In this document: in pieces, positions 16,265-23,869 of the stretch
How positions within the stretch are numbered: the stretch's first letter is position 1
Layout of the letters: every line of letters starts with the position of its first letter
DNA from: Pseudorhodoferax sp. Leaf265
GTDB taxonomy: Bacteria > Pseudomonadota > Gammaproteobacteria > Burkholderiales > Burkholderiaceae_C
NCBI RefSeq assembly: GCF_001422365.1
Contig: NZ_LMMT01000036.1
Span: 3,823 to 67,822 of the forward strand
Reading direction: 5' to 3'
DNA length: 64,000 bases
Notes under the pieces: generated by a model
Told to the model about the DNA's origin: nothing
What the model saw: only the letters and a program-made list of their open reading frames with translations
The model's database searches: none
Made by a program: the position numbers and the translations under genes

Positions 16265-17257
16265 ATGACCACCATCCACACCGTCACCCGCCGCAGCCTG
16301 CTGGCCGTGGCCGCCGCCACCGCGGCCACCCTGATCGCCGGCCCAGCCGCCGCCCAGGCCTACCCCACCAAGCCCATCACCATGATCGTGCCGTTCTCGG
16401 CCGGCGGCACCACCGACATCCTGGCCCGCATCGTGGGCCAGGCACTTTCCACCGAGCTGGGCCAGAGCGTGGTCATCGACAACCGCGCCGGCGCGGGCGG
16501 CAACATCGGCGGCCAGCTGGCCGCCCGTGCGCCGGCCGACGGCTACACGCTGTTCATGGGCACCGTGGGCACGCACGCCATCAACGAGGCGCTGTACAAG
16601 AAGATGCCCTTCAACCCGATCAAGGACTTCGCGCCACTGTCGCGCGTGGCCAACGTGCCGAACCTGCTGGTGGCCCACCCGTCGCAGCCGTTCAAGACCG
16701 TGCCCGAGCTGATCGCCTACGCCAAGGCCAATCCGGGCAAGGTCAACTTCGGCTCCTCGGGCAGCGGCAGCTCCATCCACCTGTCGGGCGAGCTGTTCAA
16801 GTCCATGGCCAAGGTTGACATGGTGCACATCCCCTACAAGGGCAGCGCACCGGCCGTGAACGACCTGCTGGGCAACCAGATCGCGATCATGTTCGACAAC
16901 ATGCCCTCGGCCATCCAGCATGTGCGCGCCGGCAAGCTGCGCCCGATCGCCGTGACCACCGCCAAGCGCTCGCCCGAGCTGCCCGACGTGCCGACCATCG
17001 CCGAGTCCGGCGTGCCCGGCTACGAGGCCACCTCGTGGTTCGGACTGTTCGCCGTGGCCGGCACGCCCGCACCCATCGTGACGCAGCTCAACAAGGCGCT
17101 CGTCAAGGTGCTCAACAACCCCGATGTGAAGGCCAAGATCGTCGCCCAGGGCGGCGAGGTCGTGGCCGAAACGCCCGAGCAGTTCGCCGCCTTCATCAAG
17201 GCCGAGACGGCCAAGTGGGGCAAGGTGGTGAAAGAGTCCGGCGCCAGCGTGGACTGA
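16265..17257 (+). CDS. Bug/TctC-family tripartite tricarboxylate receptor
   Basis: 330-residue periplasmic solute-binding protein. An RR-type signal (TRRSLLAVAAATAATLIAGPAAAQA) is followed by YPTKPITMIVPFSAGGTTDI, the ligand-loop signature, and HIPYKGSAPAVNDLLGNQIA with the conserved Asp/Asn. It is the last gene of the pca operon, so its ligand is probably an aromatic or dicarboxylic acid used by that pathway. No TctA or TctB membrane partner is nearby, which is common for Bug receptors in Burkholderiales. It ends one base before the convergent PdxA-like gene. Confidence 0.92.
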   Translation: MTTIHTVTRRSLLAVAAATAATLIAGPAAAQAYPTKPITMIVPFSAGGTTDILARIVGQALSTELGQSVVIDNRAGAGGNIGGQLAARAPADGYTLFMGTVGTHAINEALYKKMPFNPIKDFAPLSRVANVPNLLVAHPSQPFKTVPELIAYAKANPGKVNFGSSGSGSSIHLSGELFKSMAKVDMVHIPYKGSAPAVNDLLGNQIAIMFDNMPSAIQHVRAGKLRPIAVTTAKRSPELPDVPTIAESGVPGYEATSWFGLFAVAGTPAPIVTQLNKALVKVLNNPDVKAKIVAQGGEVVAETPEQFAAFIKAETAKWGKVVKESGASVD

Positions 17258-17258
17258 T

Positions 17259-18260
17259 CTAGCGCGCGGCCGCCATGCGCACGCACAGGTCGAAGGCTTC
17301 CTGCAGGCCCTCGATCTGCGCCGCGCCGCGGCCCGCGATGTCGAAGGCGCTGCCGCTGGCCGAGGTGGCCACGGGCACGGGCAGCCCGCCGTGCAGCGTC
17401 ACCCCTTTCTCGAAGCCCATGAGCTTCATCGCGATCTGGCCCTGGTCGTGGTACATGGAGACCACGGCGTCCACGTCGCCGCGCCGCGCGCCGATGAACA
17501 CGGTGTCGGGCGAATAGGGGCCGCGCGCGTCCAGGCCTTCGGCGCGCAGGCGCTGCACGGCCGGCGCGATGGTCTCGATCTCCTCCATGCCGATGGAGCC
17601 GCCGTCGCCCGCGTGCGGGTTCAGGCCCGAGACCGCGATGCGTGGCCTGGCGACGCCGGCCCGGCGCAGCGCACTGTCGATGAGCCGCACGGCGTCGCAG
17701 ACGCCCTCGCCCGTGATGTGCGCTGCCACGTCCTTGAGCGGGATGTGCGAGGTCACGCGCGAAGTCCACAGCGCGCCCGTCAGGTTGAACTCGCTCGTGA
17801 AGCCGCGCACGCCGAAGCGCTCCTGCAGGTGCCGCAGCTCGTCCTCGTGCACGAGGCCGCCCAGGCGCAGCGAGTGCTTGTTGAGCGGCGCGAAGACGAT
17901 GGCGTCGGCCCGGCCGGCACGCACCGCATCGATGGCCAGGTCCAGCGCGCGCATGCTGGCGCGGCCCGAGGCCTCGTTGGATTCGCCCAGCACGGGCGGG
18001 CCGTCCAGCGCGTCGCAGGGCAAGAGCGTGATGCGGCCGGGCTCGTAGCGCACGGCGTCCAGGTGGTCCACGCGCAGCAGCTCCAGCTGCTGGCCTGCGA
18101 TGGCCTGGCCCGAGGCCAGCGCGGCGCTGTCGGCGATCAGCAGGATCTCGGCCTGCTGTCGGTTGCGCTCGCGTGCGAGCAGCTTGACGGCCATCTCGGG
18201 GCCGACGCCGCTGGGGTCGCCGAGCAGCACGGCGATGCGGGGGGTGCTCATCTTCTTCAT
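17259..18260 (-). CDS. PdxA-family 4-phosphate dehydrogenase (PdxA2-like)
   Basis: 333-residue member of the PdxA family, which oxidises 4-hydroxythreonine-4-phosphate or the 4-phosphates of threonate/erythronate. Three metal His are visible in TSHIPLKDVAAH, GLNPHAGDGG and MYHDQGQIAMK. The N-terminus IAVLLGDPSGVGPEMAVKLL is typical. It overlaps the upstream Bug gene by four bases (ATGA), so the pair is co-translated. Genes paired with a receptor rather than with ksgA or surA are usually catabolic PdxA2 copies rather than vitamin B6 enzymes. An internal ATG at 18251 is an alternative start. Confidence 0.9.
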   Translation of the reverse strand: MKKMSTPRIAVLLGDPSGVGPEMAVKLLARERNRQQAEILLIADSAALASGQAIAGQQLELLRVDHLDAVRYEPGRITLLPCDALDGPPVLGESNEASGRASMRALDLAIDAVRAGRADAIVFAPLNKHSLRLGGLVHEDELRHLQERFGVRGFTSEFNLTGALWTSRVTSHIPLKDVAAHITGEGVCDAVRLIDSALRRAGVARPRIAVSGLNPHAGDGGSIGMEEIETIAPAVQRLRAEGLDARGPYSPDTVFIGARRGDVDAVVSMYHDQGQIAMKLMGFEKGVTLHGGLPVPVATSASGSAFDIAGRGAAQIEGLQEAFDLCVRMAAAR

Positions 18261-19234
18261 TCCGCCTTGATGTTGGCGCCGCGCACGAGGCGGCCGTAGT
18301 GTTCGTACTCGCTGCGGTTCATCTCGGCGAAGCGCTCGCCGCTCAAGGTGCCGAGCTCACCGCCCAGGGATTTGATGCGGGCCTGCACGTCGGGCAGTTG
18401 CAGGGCCAGCAGGAGGTCCGCCGTCAGCCGCTCCACCGCCGCGCGCGGCGTGCCACCCGTGGTGTAGAGCCCGTACCAGGTCGACACATCCGCGCCCTGG
18501 ATGCCGAGTTCGGCCAGCGTGGGCACGTCGGGCATCTCGGCCGAGCGCGTGGGCGAGCTCACCGCCAGCGGGCGCAGCTTGCCCGCGCGGATCTGGCTCA
18601 TGGCCGAGGAGGTGCTGTCGAACATCATGTCGACCTCGCCCGCGATCACGTCGATGTGCGCTTGCGAGCTGCCCTTGTAGGGCACATGGATGGCGCGCGT
18701 GCCCGTGACCATGCCGAAGGCCTCGCCGCCGATGTGCTGCGTGCTGCCGATGCCCGAGGACGCGTACTTGAGCGCGCCCGGCTTGGCCGCCAGCGCGGCC
18801 TGCACGTCCTTGACGCTCTTGAACGGCCCCGTGCTGGAGACCACCAGCACGTTGGGCATCACGGCCACGAGACCGATGGGCTGCAGGTCCTTGAGCGGGT
18901 CGTACTTGAGCTTGAGCATGTGCGGCGCCACGGCCTGGGCCGTGTTGGTGGCCAGCAGCAGCGTGCTGCCGTCCGGCGCCGCGCGCGCCGCCAGCTCGGC
19001 CGCGATGGTGTTGGAGGCGCCGGGCCGGTTCTCGACCACCACCGGCTGCTTGAGCGTGGGCGCCATCTTGTCGGCCAGCACGCGCGCGAGGATGTCGGTG
19101 CCGCCGCCGGGCGAGGCGCCGACCAGGATGCGCAGCGGCTTGTCGGGAAAGCCTTGGGCCAGGACGGGCACGCCCGTGGCCAGCAGGCCGAGCAGCGCCA
19201 GCGCGCGGCGCCGGTCCAGGGTGTCGTGGGGCAT
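18257..19234 (-). CDS. Bug/TctC-family tripartite tricarboxylate receptor
   Basis: 325-residue periplasmic binding protein with a signal peptide (LDRRRALALLGLLATGVPVLAQG), then FPDKPLRILVGASPGGGTDI and the ligand motif HVPYKGSSQAHIDVIAGEVD. ATG 19234 is preceded by GGAGA eight bases upstream. The frame is open far upstream (to 21013), but that part is antisense to other genes. It is co-translated with the PdxA-like gene and diverges from a LysR regulator, which probably controls the pair. The ligand is unknown; a sugar acid would suit PdxA2. Confidence 0.92.
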   Translation of the reverse strand: MPHDTLDRRRALALLGLLATGVPVLAQGFPDKPLRILVGASPGGGTDILARVLADKMAPTLKQPVVVENRPGASNTIAAELAARAAPDGSTLLLATNTAQAVAPHMLKLKYDPLKDLQPIGLVAVMPNVLVVSSTGPFKSVKDVQAALAAKPGALKYASSGIGSTQHIGGEAFGMVTGTRAIHVPYKGSSQAHIDVIAGEVDMMFDSTSSAMSQIRAGKLRPLAVSSPTRSAEMPDVPTLAELGIQGADVSTWYGLYTTGGTPRAAVERLTADLLLALQLPDVQARIKSLGGELGTLSGERFAEMNRSEYEHYGRLVRGANIKAE

Positions 19235-19330
19235 CGTGGTGTCTCCGTGGTCGCAGGCGTTCGAAGCTCGCCCGTCGTGGCACGAGCTTAGGGATTTCCG
19301 CGGCGGCGATCCAATCGCGGATGCCGAACA

Positions 19331-19348
19331 ATCCATCACCTTTTGGAT
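19331..19348. promoter_or_regulatory. Candidate LysR binding site
   Basis: ATCCA-N8-TGGAT lies directly before the LysR start, and a further ATCCAA half-site is at 19309-19314. The site is in the 114-bp divergent gap between LysR and the Bug-PdxA pair, where a LysR protein would bind. Confidence 0.35.
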
Positions 19349-20281
19349 ATGACGACCGACCACCTCAGCGACCAGGCCCTGCTGCTGCGCGTGCGCCCGC
19401 GCCAGCTGCTGCTGCTCGCCGCGCTGGACGCCGAACGCCACCTGGGCCGCGCCGCCCGGTCCATGAACGTCACGCAGCCCGCCGCCACCAAGCTGCTGCT
19501 GCAGCTGGAGGAGTCGCTCGGCGAGAAGCTGTTCGAACGGCTCGCGCGCGGCATGCGGCCGCTGCCTGCAGGCGAGGTGCTGATCCGCTACGCGCGCCGC
19601 GTGCTGACCGACTTCGGCGCCGTGCGCGAAGAGATGGGCGCGTTGCGCTCGGGCCTGTCCGGTGCGCTGCGGCTGGCCGCCGTGCCGGGCGCCGTGCCCG
19701 AATTGCTGGCCCCGGCCCTGCTCGAGTACCGGCGCCGCCACCCGCAGGTGGCGCTGGCCGTGGCCGTGGGCACCAGCGACGTGGTGCTGGCCCAGCTCGC
19801 GCGCGGCGACGTGGATCTGGTGCTGGGCCGGCTGACCGAGGGCTTCAGCGAAGACGAATTCACGATCACGCCCTTGCTGGAGGAAGCCATGCAGGTGGTC
19901 GTGCGCAAGGGCCACCCTGCGTTCGCGCGCAAGCGGCTGCAACTGCACGAACTCGGCGACTGGTCCTGGGTGCTGCAGCCGGCGGGCTCGCCGCAGCGCG
20001 GCCGGTTGGAAGCGGCGCTGCGCGAGGTCGGTGTGCACCAGCGGCTGGACTACATCGAGACCGCCTCGACCACGGTCACGACCGCGCTCGTGGCGGGATC
20101 GGACATGGCAGCCCTGATGCCCAGCTCCTTGGCAGCGCACTACGCGCGGCTGGGCGCGCTGCGTGTGGCGCCCATCCTGCTTCCGATCCGACTGCCGGCC
20201 ATCGACGTGATCGCGCCGCGCGAACGGCCGCTGTCGCCGGCGGCGCAGCAGTTCCGCGCGCTGCTGCTCGAACGGCTCTAA
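19349..20281 (+). CDS. LysR-family transcriptional regulator
   Basis: 310-residue regulator with an N-terminal helix-turn-helix (about 15-75: LAALDAERHLGRAARSMNVT, then QPAATKLLLQLEESLGEKLF) and an effector domain of the GbpR/CbbR-like type (LRLAAVPGAVPELLAPALLE). It diverges from the Bug-PdxA pair and is the likely regulator of it. The ATG at 19349 lacks a clear Shine-Dalgarno; a TTG at 19343 is in frame. Its stop overlaps that of the convergent globin gene by three bases. Confidence 0.9.
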   Translation: MTTDHLSDQALLLRVRPRQLLLLAALDAERHLGRAARSMNVTQPAATKLLLQLEESLGEKLFERLARGMRPLPAGEVLIRYARRVLTDFGAVREEMGALRSGLSGALRLAAVPGAVPELLAPALLEYRRRHPQVALAVAVGTSDVVLAQLARGDVDLVLGRLTEGFSEDEFTITPLLEEAMQVVVRKGHPAFARKRLQLHELGDWSWVLQPAGSPQRGRLEAALREVGVHQRLDYIETASTTVTTALVAGSDMAALMPSSLAAHYARLGALRVAPILLPIRLPAIDVIAPRERPLSPAAQQFRALLLERL

Positions 20282-20682
20282 GCGCCGCGGTTGCGCATCC
20301 AGTCCGCGGTCTGGAAGAAGCTGTCCTTCAGCCGCATGCGCAGTTCCTCGGGCACGCCCGTCTCGCCCATGGCCTGGTCCATGCAGGCCAGCCATTGGTC
20401 GCGCTCGCGGATGCCGATGGAGAACGGCATGTGGCGCGCGCGCAGCCGCGGGTGGCCGAACTGGTCGGTGTAGTAGGACGGGCCGCCCAGCCAGCCGCAC
20501 AGGAACCAGAACAGGCGCTGGCGCGCGTTGTCCAGGCTGTCGCCATGGGCGGCGCGCAGCGCGGCGTAGCCGGGCTCCAAGTCCATGAGGTCGTAGAAGC
20601 GCTCGACCAGCGCGCGTACCTTGTCTTCGCCGCCGATCCATTCGAAGGGGGTGGCGAAGGCGGGCTGTTCTTCGGTCTGCAT
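20278..20682 (-). CDS. Group II truncated hemoglobin
   Basis: 134-residue globin. Visible features are FEWIGGEDKVRALVERFYDLM (with Tyr B10), the WLGGPSYYTDQFGHPRLRAR stretch typical of group II, the proximal His in RHMPFSIG, and a Trp at WLACMDQAM. Proteins of this group bind oxygen and nitric oxide and usually serve detoxification or redox roles. ATG 20682 matches the family N-terminus. It follows the MFS gene in the same orientation with a 26-bp gap. Confidence 0.92.
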   Translation of the reverse strand: MQTEEQPAFATPFEWIGGEDKVRALVERFYDLMDLEPGYAALRAAHGDSLDNARQRLFWFLCGWLGGPSYYTDQFGHPRLRARHMPFSIGIRERDQWLACMDQAMGETGVPEELRMRLKDSFFQTADWMRNRGA

Positions 20683-20708
20683 GGGCCGATTGTCGGTGCT
20701 GGGCCGGG

Positions 20709-22247
20709 TCAGCCCCGCTCCGCCGCGAACGGGCCTTCGGCACCGTGCGGGTCCGGCGCGCGCAGGACCAGGAAGACCACGCACGCCGTGGCCAGCGTGA
20801 CGCCGGCCAGCACCTGGGTGAGCAGGCCGAAGGCCCGTGCATAGGCCTGCAGCAGTTCGGCGCGCGTGCCGCCGGGCAGCAGGGCCATGGCCTGCGCCAG
20901 ATCGCCCGTGGCCAGGCGCTGCGCGGCCTGCGCCACGTCCGTGCCAGGGAAAAGCGGGTGCAGTTCGGTCGCCAGCAGCGTCGCCAGGCCCGCGCCGACC
21001 AGCGCCAACGCAATGCCCTCGCCGGCCACGCGCACGGTGTTGAAGATGCCGGCCGCCATGCCCGCGCGCTCGCGCGGGACCACGCTGACGGCCAGACCGT
21101 CCATGAGGCCCCAGGGCAGGCCGACGCCCAGGCCGATCATGAGCAGGGGCCCGGCATAGCCGCGCAGACCGCTGGTCGGGCCGCAGTGCCCCAGCCACAA
21201 CAGCCCCGCGGCGCACAACACGAGCCCGGCCCCGCAAACCGCTGCTGCCGACCAGCGGCCCGCGAGCCGCGCCGCAACGCCGGGCATGAGCAGGATGGGG
21301 CCGGACAGCAGCAGCATGAGCTGCCCGGCCTCCCAGCTGCCGCGGCCTTCCAGGCCGATGAAGCGAATCGGCAGCAACACCAGCAGCACGACGAAGCCGT
21401 AGGCCGGTGCGGCCGCCAGCAGTTGCACGCCGACGAAGCGCGGGTAGCGCAGCAGCGAAATGTCCAGCATGGGCTGGCCGCCGCGGCGCAGGAGGCCGGC
21501 CTCGGTGCGCCAGAACAGCAGTGCGGCCAGCGCGGCGCCGGCCAGCGGCAGCACGACCTGCACCGCGCCCCAGCCCTGTGCGGGCGCCTGCAACACGCCC
21601 AGCGTGAGCAGGCCCAGCGCGAGCGTGAAGGCCAGGGTGCCGCGCCCGTCCAGCCGCGTCGCCGCAGGGTTGCGCGAGGCCGGCAGGCGCCAGGCGCCGA
21701 GCACCAAGGCCAGCAGGCTGACCAGGCCCGGCAGCACGACCACGGCGCGCCAGCCCAGGTGCTCGCCCAGCACGCCCGCGGCCAGCGGCCCGAACGCGAG
21801 GCCGGCGCCGAAGCTCGCGCCCAGCCAGCCGAAGGCGCGCGTGCGCGCGGCGCCCTGCACCTCCTGGGCCAGCGCCGCCGAGCCGCTGGCCAGGGCCGCG
21901 GCCGCCGCGAGGCCCTGCACGCCGCGCAGCAGGTTGAAGACCAGCAGGGTCGGCGCGCAGGCCAGCGCCACGCCGCTGGCCACGGCCAGCAGCAGCCCGC
22001 CCAGGAACACGGGGCGGCGCCCCAGGTTGTCGGCCAGCGCGCCGGCCGCCATCAGCGCGGCGCCGAAGCTCAGCATGAACGCGTTGGTCGCCCAGTGCAG
22101 TGCCACGGGGTTGCCGCCCAGCGCCTCGCGCAAGAGCGGCAACACGACCGCCGGACCCGTGAAGCTCAAGGGCATGGCAAGACCGGCGAGGCAGACGGCG
22201 GCGCGCACCCAGGTGGCGCCGACAGAAGAGAAAGACGGTGAGGACAT
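20709..22247 (-). CDS. MFS drug/organic-compound transporter, DHA2 (14-TM) type
   Basis: 512-residue membrane protein with about fourteen hydrophobic segments. Motif A-like ADNLGRRPVFLGG follows helix 2, and WRAVVVLPGLVSLLALVLGAW is typical of the EmrB/QacA group. It starts 56 bp from the divergent LysR gene at 22304, the likely regulator. The ATG at 22247 has no strong Shine-Dalgarno. The exported substrate is unknown. The truncated globin gene follows, so a stress or detoxification link is possible. Confidence 0.88.
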   Translation of the reverse strand: MSSPSFSSVGATWVRAAVCLAGLAMPLSFTGPAVVLPLLREALGGNPVALHWATNAFMLSFGAALMAAGALADNLGRRPVFLGGLLLAVASGVALACAPTLLVFNLLRGVQGLAAAAALASGSAALAQEVQGAARTRAFGWLGASFGAGLAFGPLAAGVLGEHLGWRAVVVLPGLVSLLALVLGAWRLPASRNPAATRLDGRGTLAFTLALGLLTLGVLQAPAQGWGAVQVVLPLAGAALAALLFWRTEAGLLRRGGQPMLDISLLRYPRFVGVQLLAAAPAYGFVVLLVLLPIRFIGLEGRGSWEAGQLMLLLSGPILLMPGVAARLAGRWSAAAVCGAGLVLCAAGLLWLGHCGPTSGLRGYAGPLLMIGLGVGLPWGLMDGLAVSVVPRERAGMAAGIFNTVRVAGEGIALALVGAGLATLLATELHPLFPGTDVAQAAQRLATGDLAQAMALLPGGTRAELLQAYARAFGLLTQVLAGVTLATACVVFLVLRAPDPHGAEGPFAAERG

Positions 22248-22303
22248 GGCAGCGACGATAGAAAGGATGCAGTCGTCGCACAATCCGGCCAGAGCTCCAC
22301 ATA

Positions 22304-23212
22304 TTGCCAACCCAGATTCCGCAATCAAGCCGCACGGACAGCCTTCCCGCCATCGTCTCCTTCGTGCGCGCCGCCGACCTGCAGGGCTTCGCGGCGGCCG
22401 GGCGCGCGCTGGGCATCTCGGCCTCGGCCGTGGGCAAGAACGTGGCACGGCTCGAACAGCAGCTCGGCGTGCGCCTGTTCCACCGCACCACGCGCCAGGT
22501 GCGGCTCACGCAGGAGGGTGCGCAGTTCCACGCGCGCTGCCGCCGCATCCTCGACGAGCTGGCCGACGCCCAGGCCATGCTGCAGGCGGCCGTGGCCACG
22601 CCGCGCGGCCGGCTGCGCGTGAGCCTGCCCGTGATCGGCTACCGCTTCCTGCTGCCCATGCTGCCGGGCTTTCGCGCGCGCTACCCGGAGATCGATCTGG
22701 AACTGGACTTCAACGACCGGCTCGTCGACGTGGTCGAGGAAGGCTTCGACATCGTGGTCCGCAGCGGCACGCTGGAGGATTCGCCGCTGGTGGCGCGCCG
22801 GCTCGGGCCATTCCGCTTCCTGCTGGTGGTCGCGCCAGCCTACCTCGCGGCCCACGGCACGCCGCAACGGCCCGCGGACCTCGCGCAGCACGTCTGCCTG
22901 CGCTACCAGTTCGCCAGCGGCGGCAGGATCGAGGACTGGAAGCTGCAAGGCCTGCCCGAGCGGCTGCCGACCGCGCTGGTCTGCAACAACATGGAAGCCA
23001 TGCTGGGCGCAGCCATCGCGGCCATGGGCATCGCCTGGATGCCGGACTTCCTCGCGCGCGACGCCCTCGCGCGCGGCGAACTCGTGCAGGTGCTGGCCGA
23101 CGCGCCGCGCGAAGCGGGGCAGTTCTCGGCACTGTGGCCCTCAAGCCGCCAGCTGTCGCCCAAGGTGCGGGCCTTCGTGGACTTCGCGGCCGAACACCTG
23201 TTCCCCGAGTAG
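22304..23212 (+). CDS. LysR-family transcriptional regulator
   Basis: 302-residue LysR protein of the CrgA/DsdC-like subgroup. The helix-turn-helix at about 16-70 reads LPAIVSFVRAADLQGFAAAG followed by SAVGKNVARLEQQLGVRLFHRT. A type-2 periplasmic-binding fold follows (RLRVSLPVIGYRFLLPML; VEEGFDIVVRSG). The start is TTG 22304 because no ATG or GTG exists before the conserved domain. It diverges from the DHA2 exporter and probably controls it. Confidence 0.88.
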   Translation: MPTQIPQSSRTDSLPAIVSFVRAADLQGFAAAGRALGISASAVGKNVARLEQQLGVRLFHRTTRQVRLTQEGAQFHARCRRILDELADAQAMLQAAVATPRGRLRVSLPVIGYRFLLPMLPGFRARYPEIDLELDFNDRLVDVVEEGFDIVVRSGTLEDSPLVARRLGPFRFLLVVAPAYLAAHGTPQRPADLAQHVCLRYQFASGGRIEDWKLQGLPERLPTALVCNNMEAMLGAAIAAMGIAWMPDFLARDALARGELVQVLADAPREAGQFSALWPSSRQLSPKVRAFVDFAAEHLFPE

Positions 23213-23233
23213 CCGCTACACTGCGACCCCTTC

Positions 23234-23290
23234 ATGGCCCACACCCTGCGCACCACCATTATTCGCCGCCGTCCGCGGACGGTGGGTTAG
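23234..23290 (+). CDS. Candidate 18-residue leader peptide
   Basis: ATG to TAG encodes MAHTLRTTIIRRRPRTVG. Two ATT codons in succession and a run of three Arg followed by Pro-Arg stand out against local codon use. It precedes two hairpins (23309-23336 and 23341-23366), the second of which contains the ribosome-binding site of the kinase gene. That layout fits translation-coupled attenuation. No Shine-Dalgarno is obvious before the ATG, so translation is unproven. Confidence 0.4.
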   Translation: MAHTLRTTIIRRRPRTVG

Positions 23291-23308
23291 CGCGCGGCTG
23301 CAAGCCAA

Positions 23309-23336
23309 GACGACCCGCCCCAGAAGGCGCGTCGTC
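23309..23336 (+). promoter_or_regulatory. Leader hairpin 1 upstream of kinase gene
   Basis: GACGAC (23309-23314) pairs with GTCGTC (23331-23336). Four further pairs (CGCC/GGCG) follow across one mismatch, with a six-base loop. It lies 18 bases after the leader peptide stop, where a ribosome stalled on the peptide could affect folding of hairpin 2. Confidence 0.5.
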
Positions 23337-23340
23337 ACGG

Positions 23341-23366
23341 TCTCCTGGGGTTTTTCCACCAGGAGA
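23341..23366 (+). promoter_or_regulatory. Leader hairpin 2, sequesters the kinase Shine-Dalgarno
   Basis: TCTCCTGG (23341-23348) and CCAGGAGA (23359-23366) are perfect complements around a ten-base U-rich loop. The 3' arm is the AGGAGA ribosome-binding site of the gene starting at 23371. Folding would hide it, so translation should need the hairpin to open. Confidence 0.6.
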
Positions 23367-23370
23367 TCCC

Positions 23371-23868
23371 ATGACCCGTCCCGCCAGTGCCTCCGCCATG
23401 CTGCACCTGTTGTGCGGCAGGATCGCGGCAGGCAAATCCACACTCGCGCGCCGCCTGGCGGCGCAGCCGGCCACCGTGCTCGTGCAGGAGGACGCCTGGC
23501 TCGCCGTGCTGTACCCCGGCGAGATCCACGCCCTGCCCGACTACCTGCAGCGCACGGGCCGGCTCAAGGCCATGCTCGGCGAGCACGTGGTCGCCATGCT
23601 GCGCAGCGGCGTCTCGGTGGTGCTGGACTTCCCGGCCAACACGCGGGCCCAGCGCGCCTGGATGCGCGGGCTGATCGACCAGTCCGGCGCCGCGCACCGG
23701 CTGCACCTGCTGGACGTGCCCGAGGCGGTCTGCCGCGCGCGGCTGCAGGCGCGCAACGCGGCCGGCACGCATCCGTTCCAGACCGACGAGGCGCAGTTCA
23801 GCCTGATCAACCGCCACTTCGAGCCCCCCGATCCGCGCGAAGGCTTCGCGCTGCAGCGCTACGGCTGA
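23371..23868 (+). CDS. Small P-loop kinase-like ATPase
   Basis: 165-residue AAA/zeta-like P-loop protein. Walker A is GRIAAGKST (about residues 16-24); LDFPANTRAQRAWMRGL resembles the substrate-binding Asp segment of small nucleoside or antibiotic kinases; and CRARLQARN provides the LID arginines. Such proteins phosphorylate small molecules, but the substrate cannot be told. The AGGAGA Shine-Dalgarno is sequestered in a hairpin behind a short peptide ORF, which is unusual for this family. The stop lies one base from the convergent permease gene. Confidence 0.82.
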   Translation: MTRPASASAMLHLLCGRIAAGKSTLARRLAAQPATVLVQEDAWLAVLYPGEIHALPDYLQRTGRLKAMLGEHVVAMLRSGVSVVLDFPANTRAQRAWMRGLIDQSGAAHRLHLLDVPEAVCRARLQARNAAGTHPFQTDEAQFSLINRHFEPPDPREGFALQRYG

Positions 23869-23869
23869 A

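Noticed and set aside
18257-21013. 918-aa minus-strand reading ending in a Bug receptor
   Set aside because: Only the part from 19234 down shows a signal peptide and receptor homology. The rest is antisense to LysR and overlaps the globin and MFS genes in another frame.
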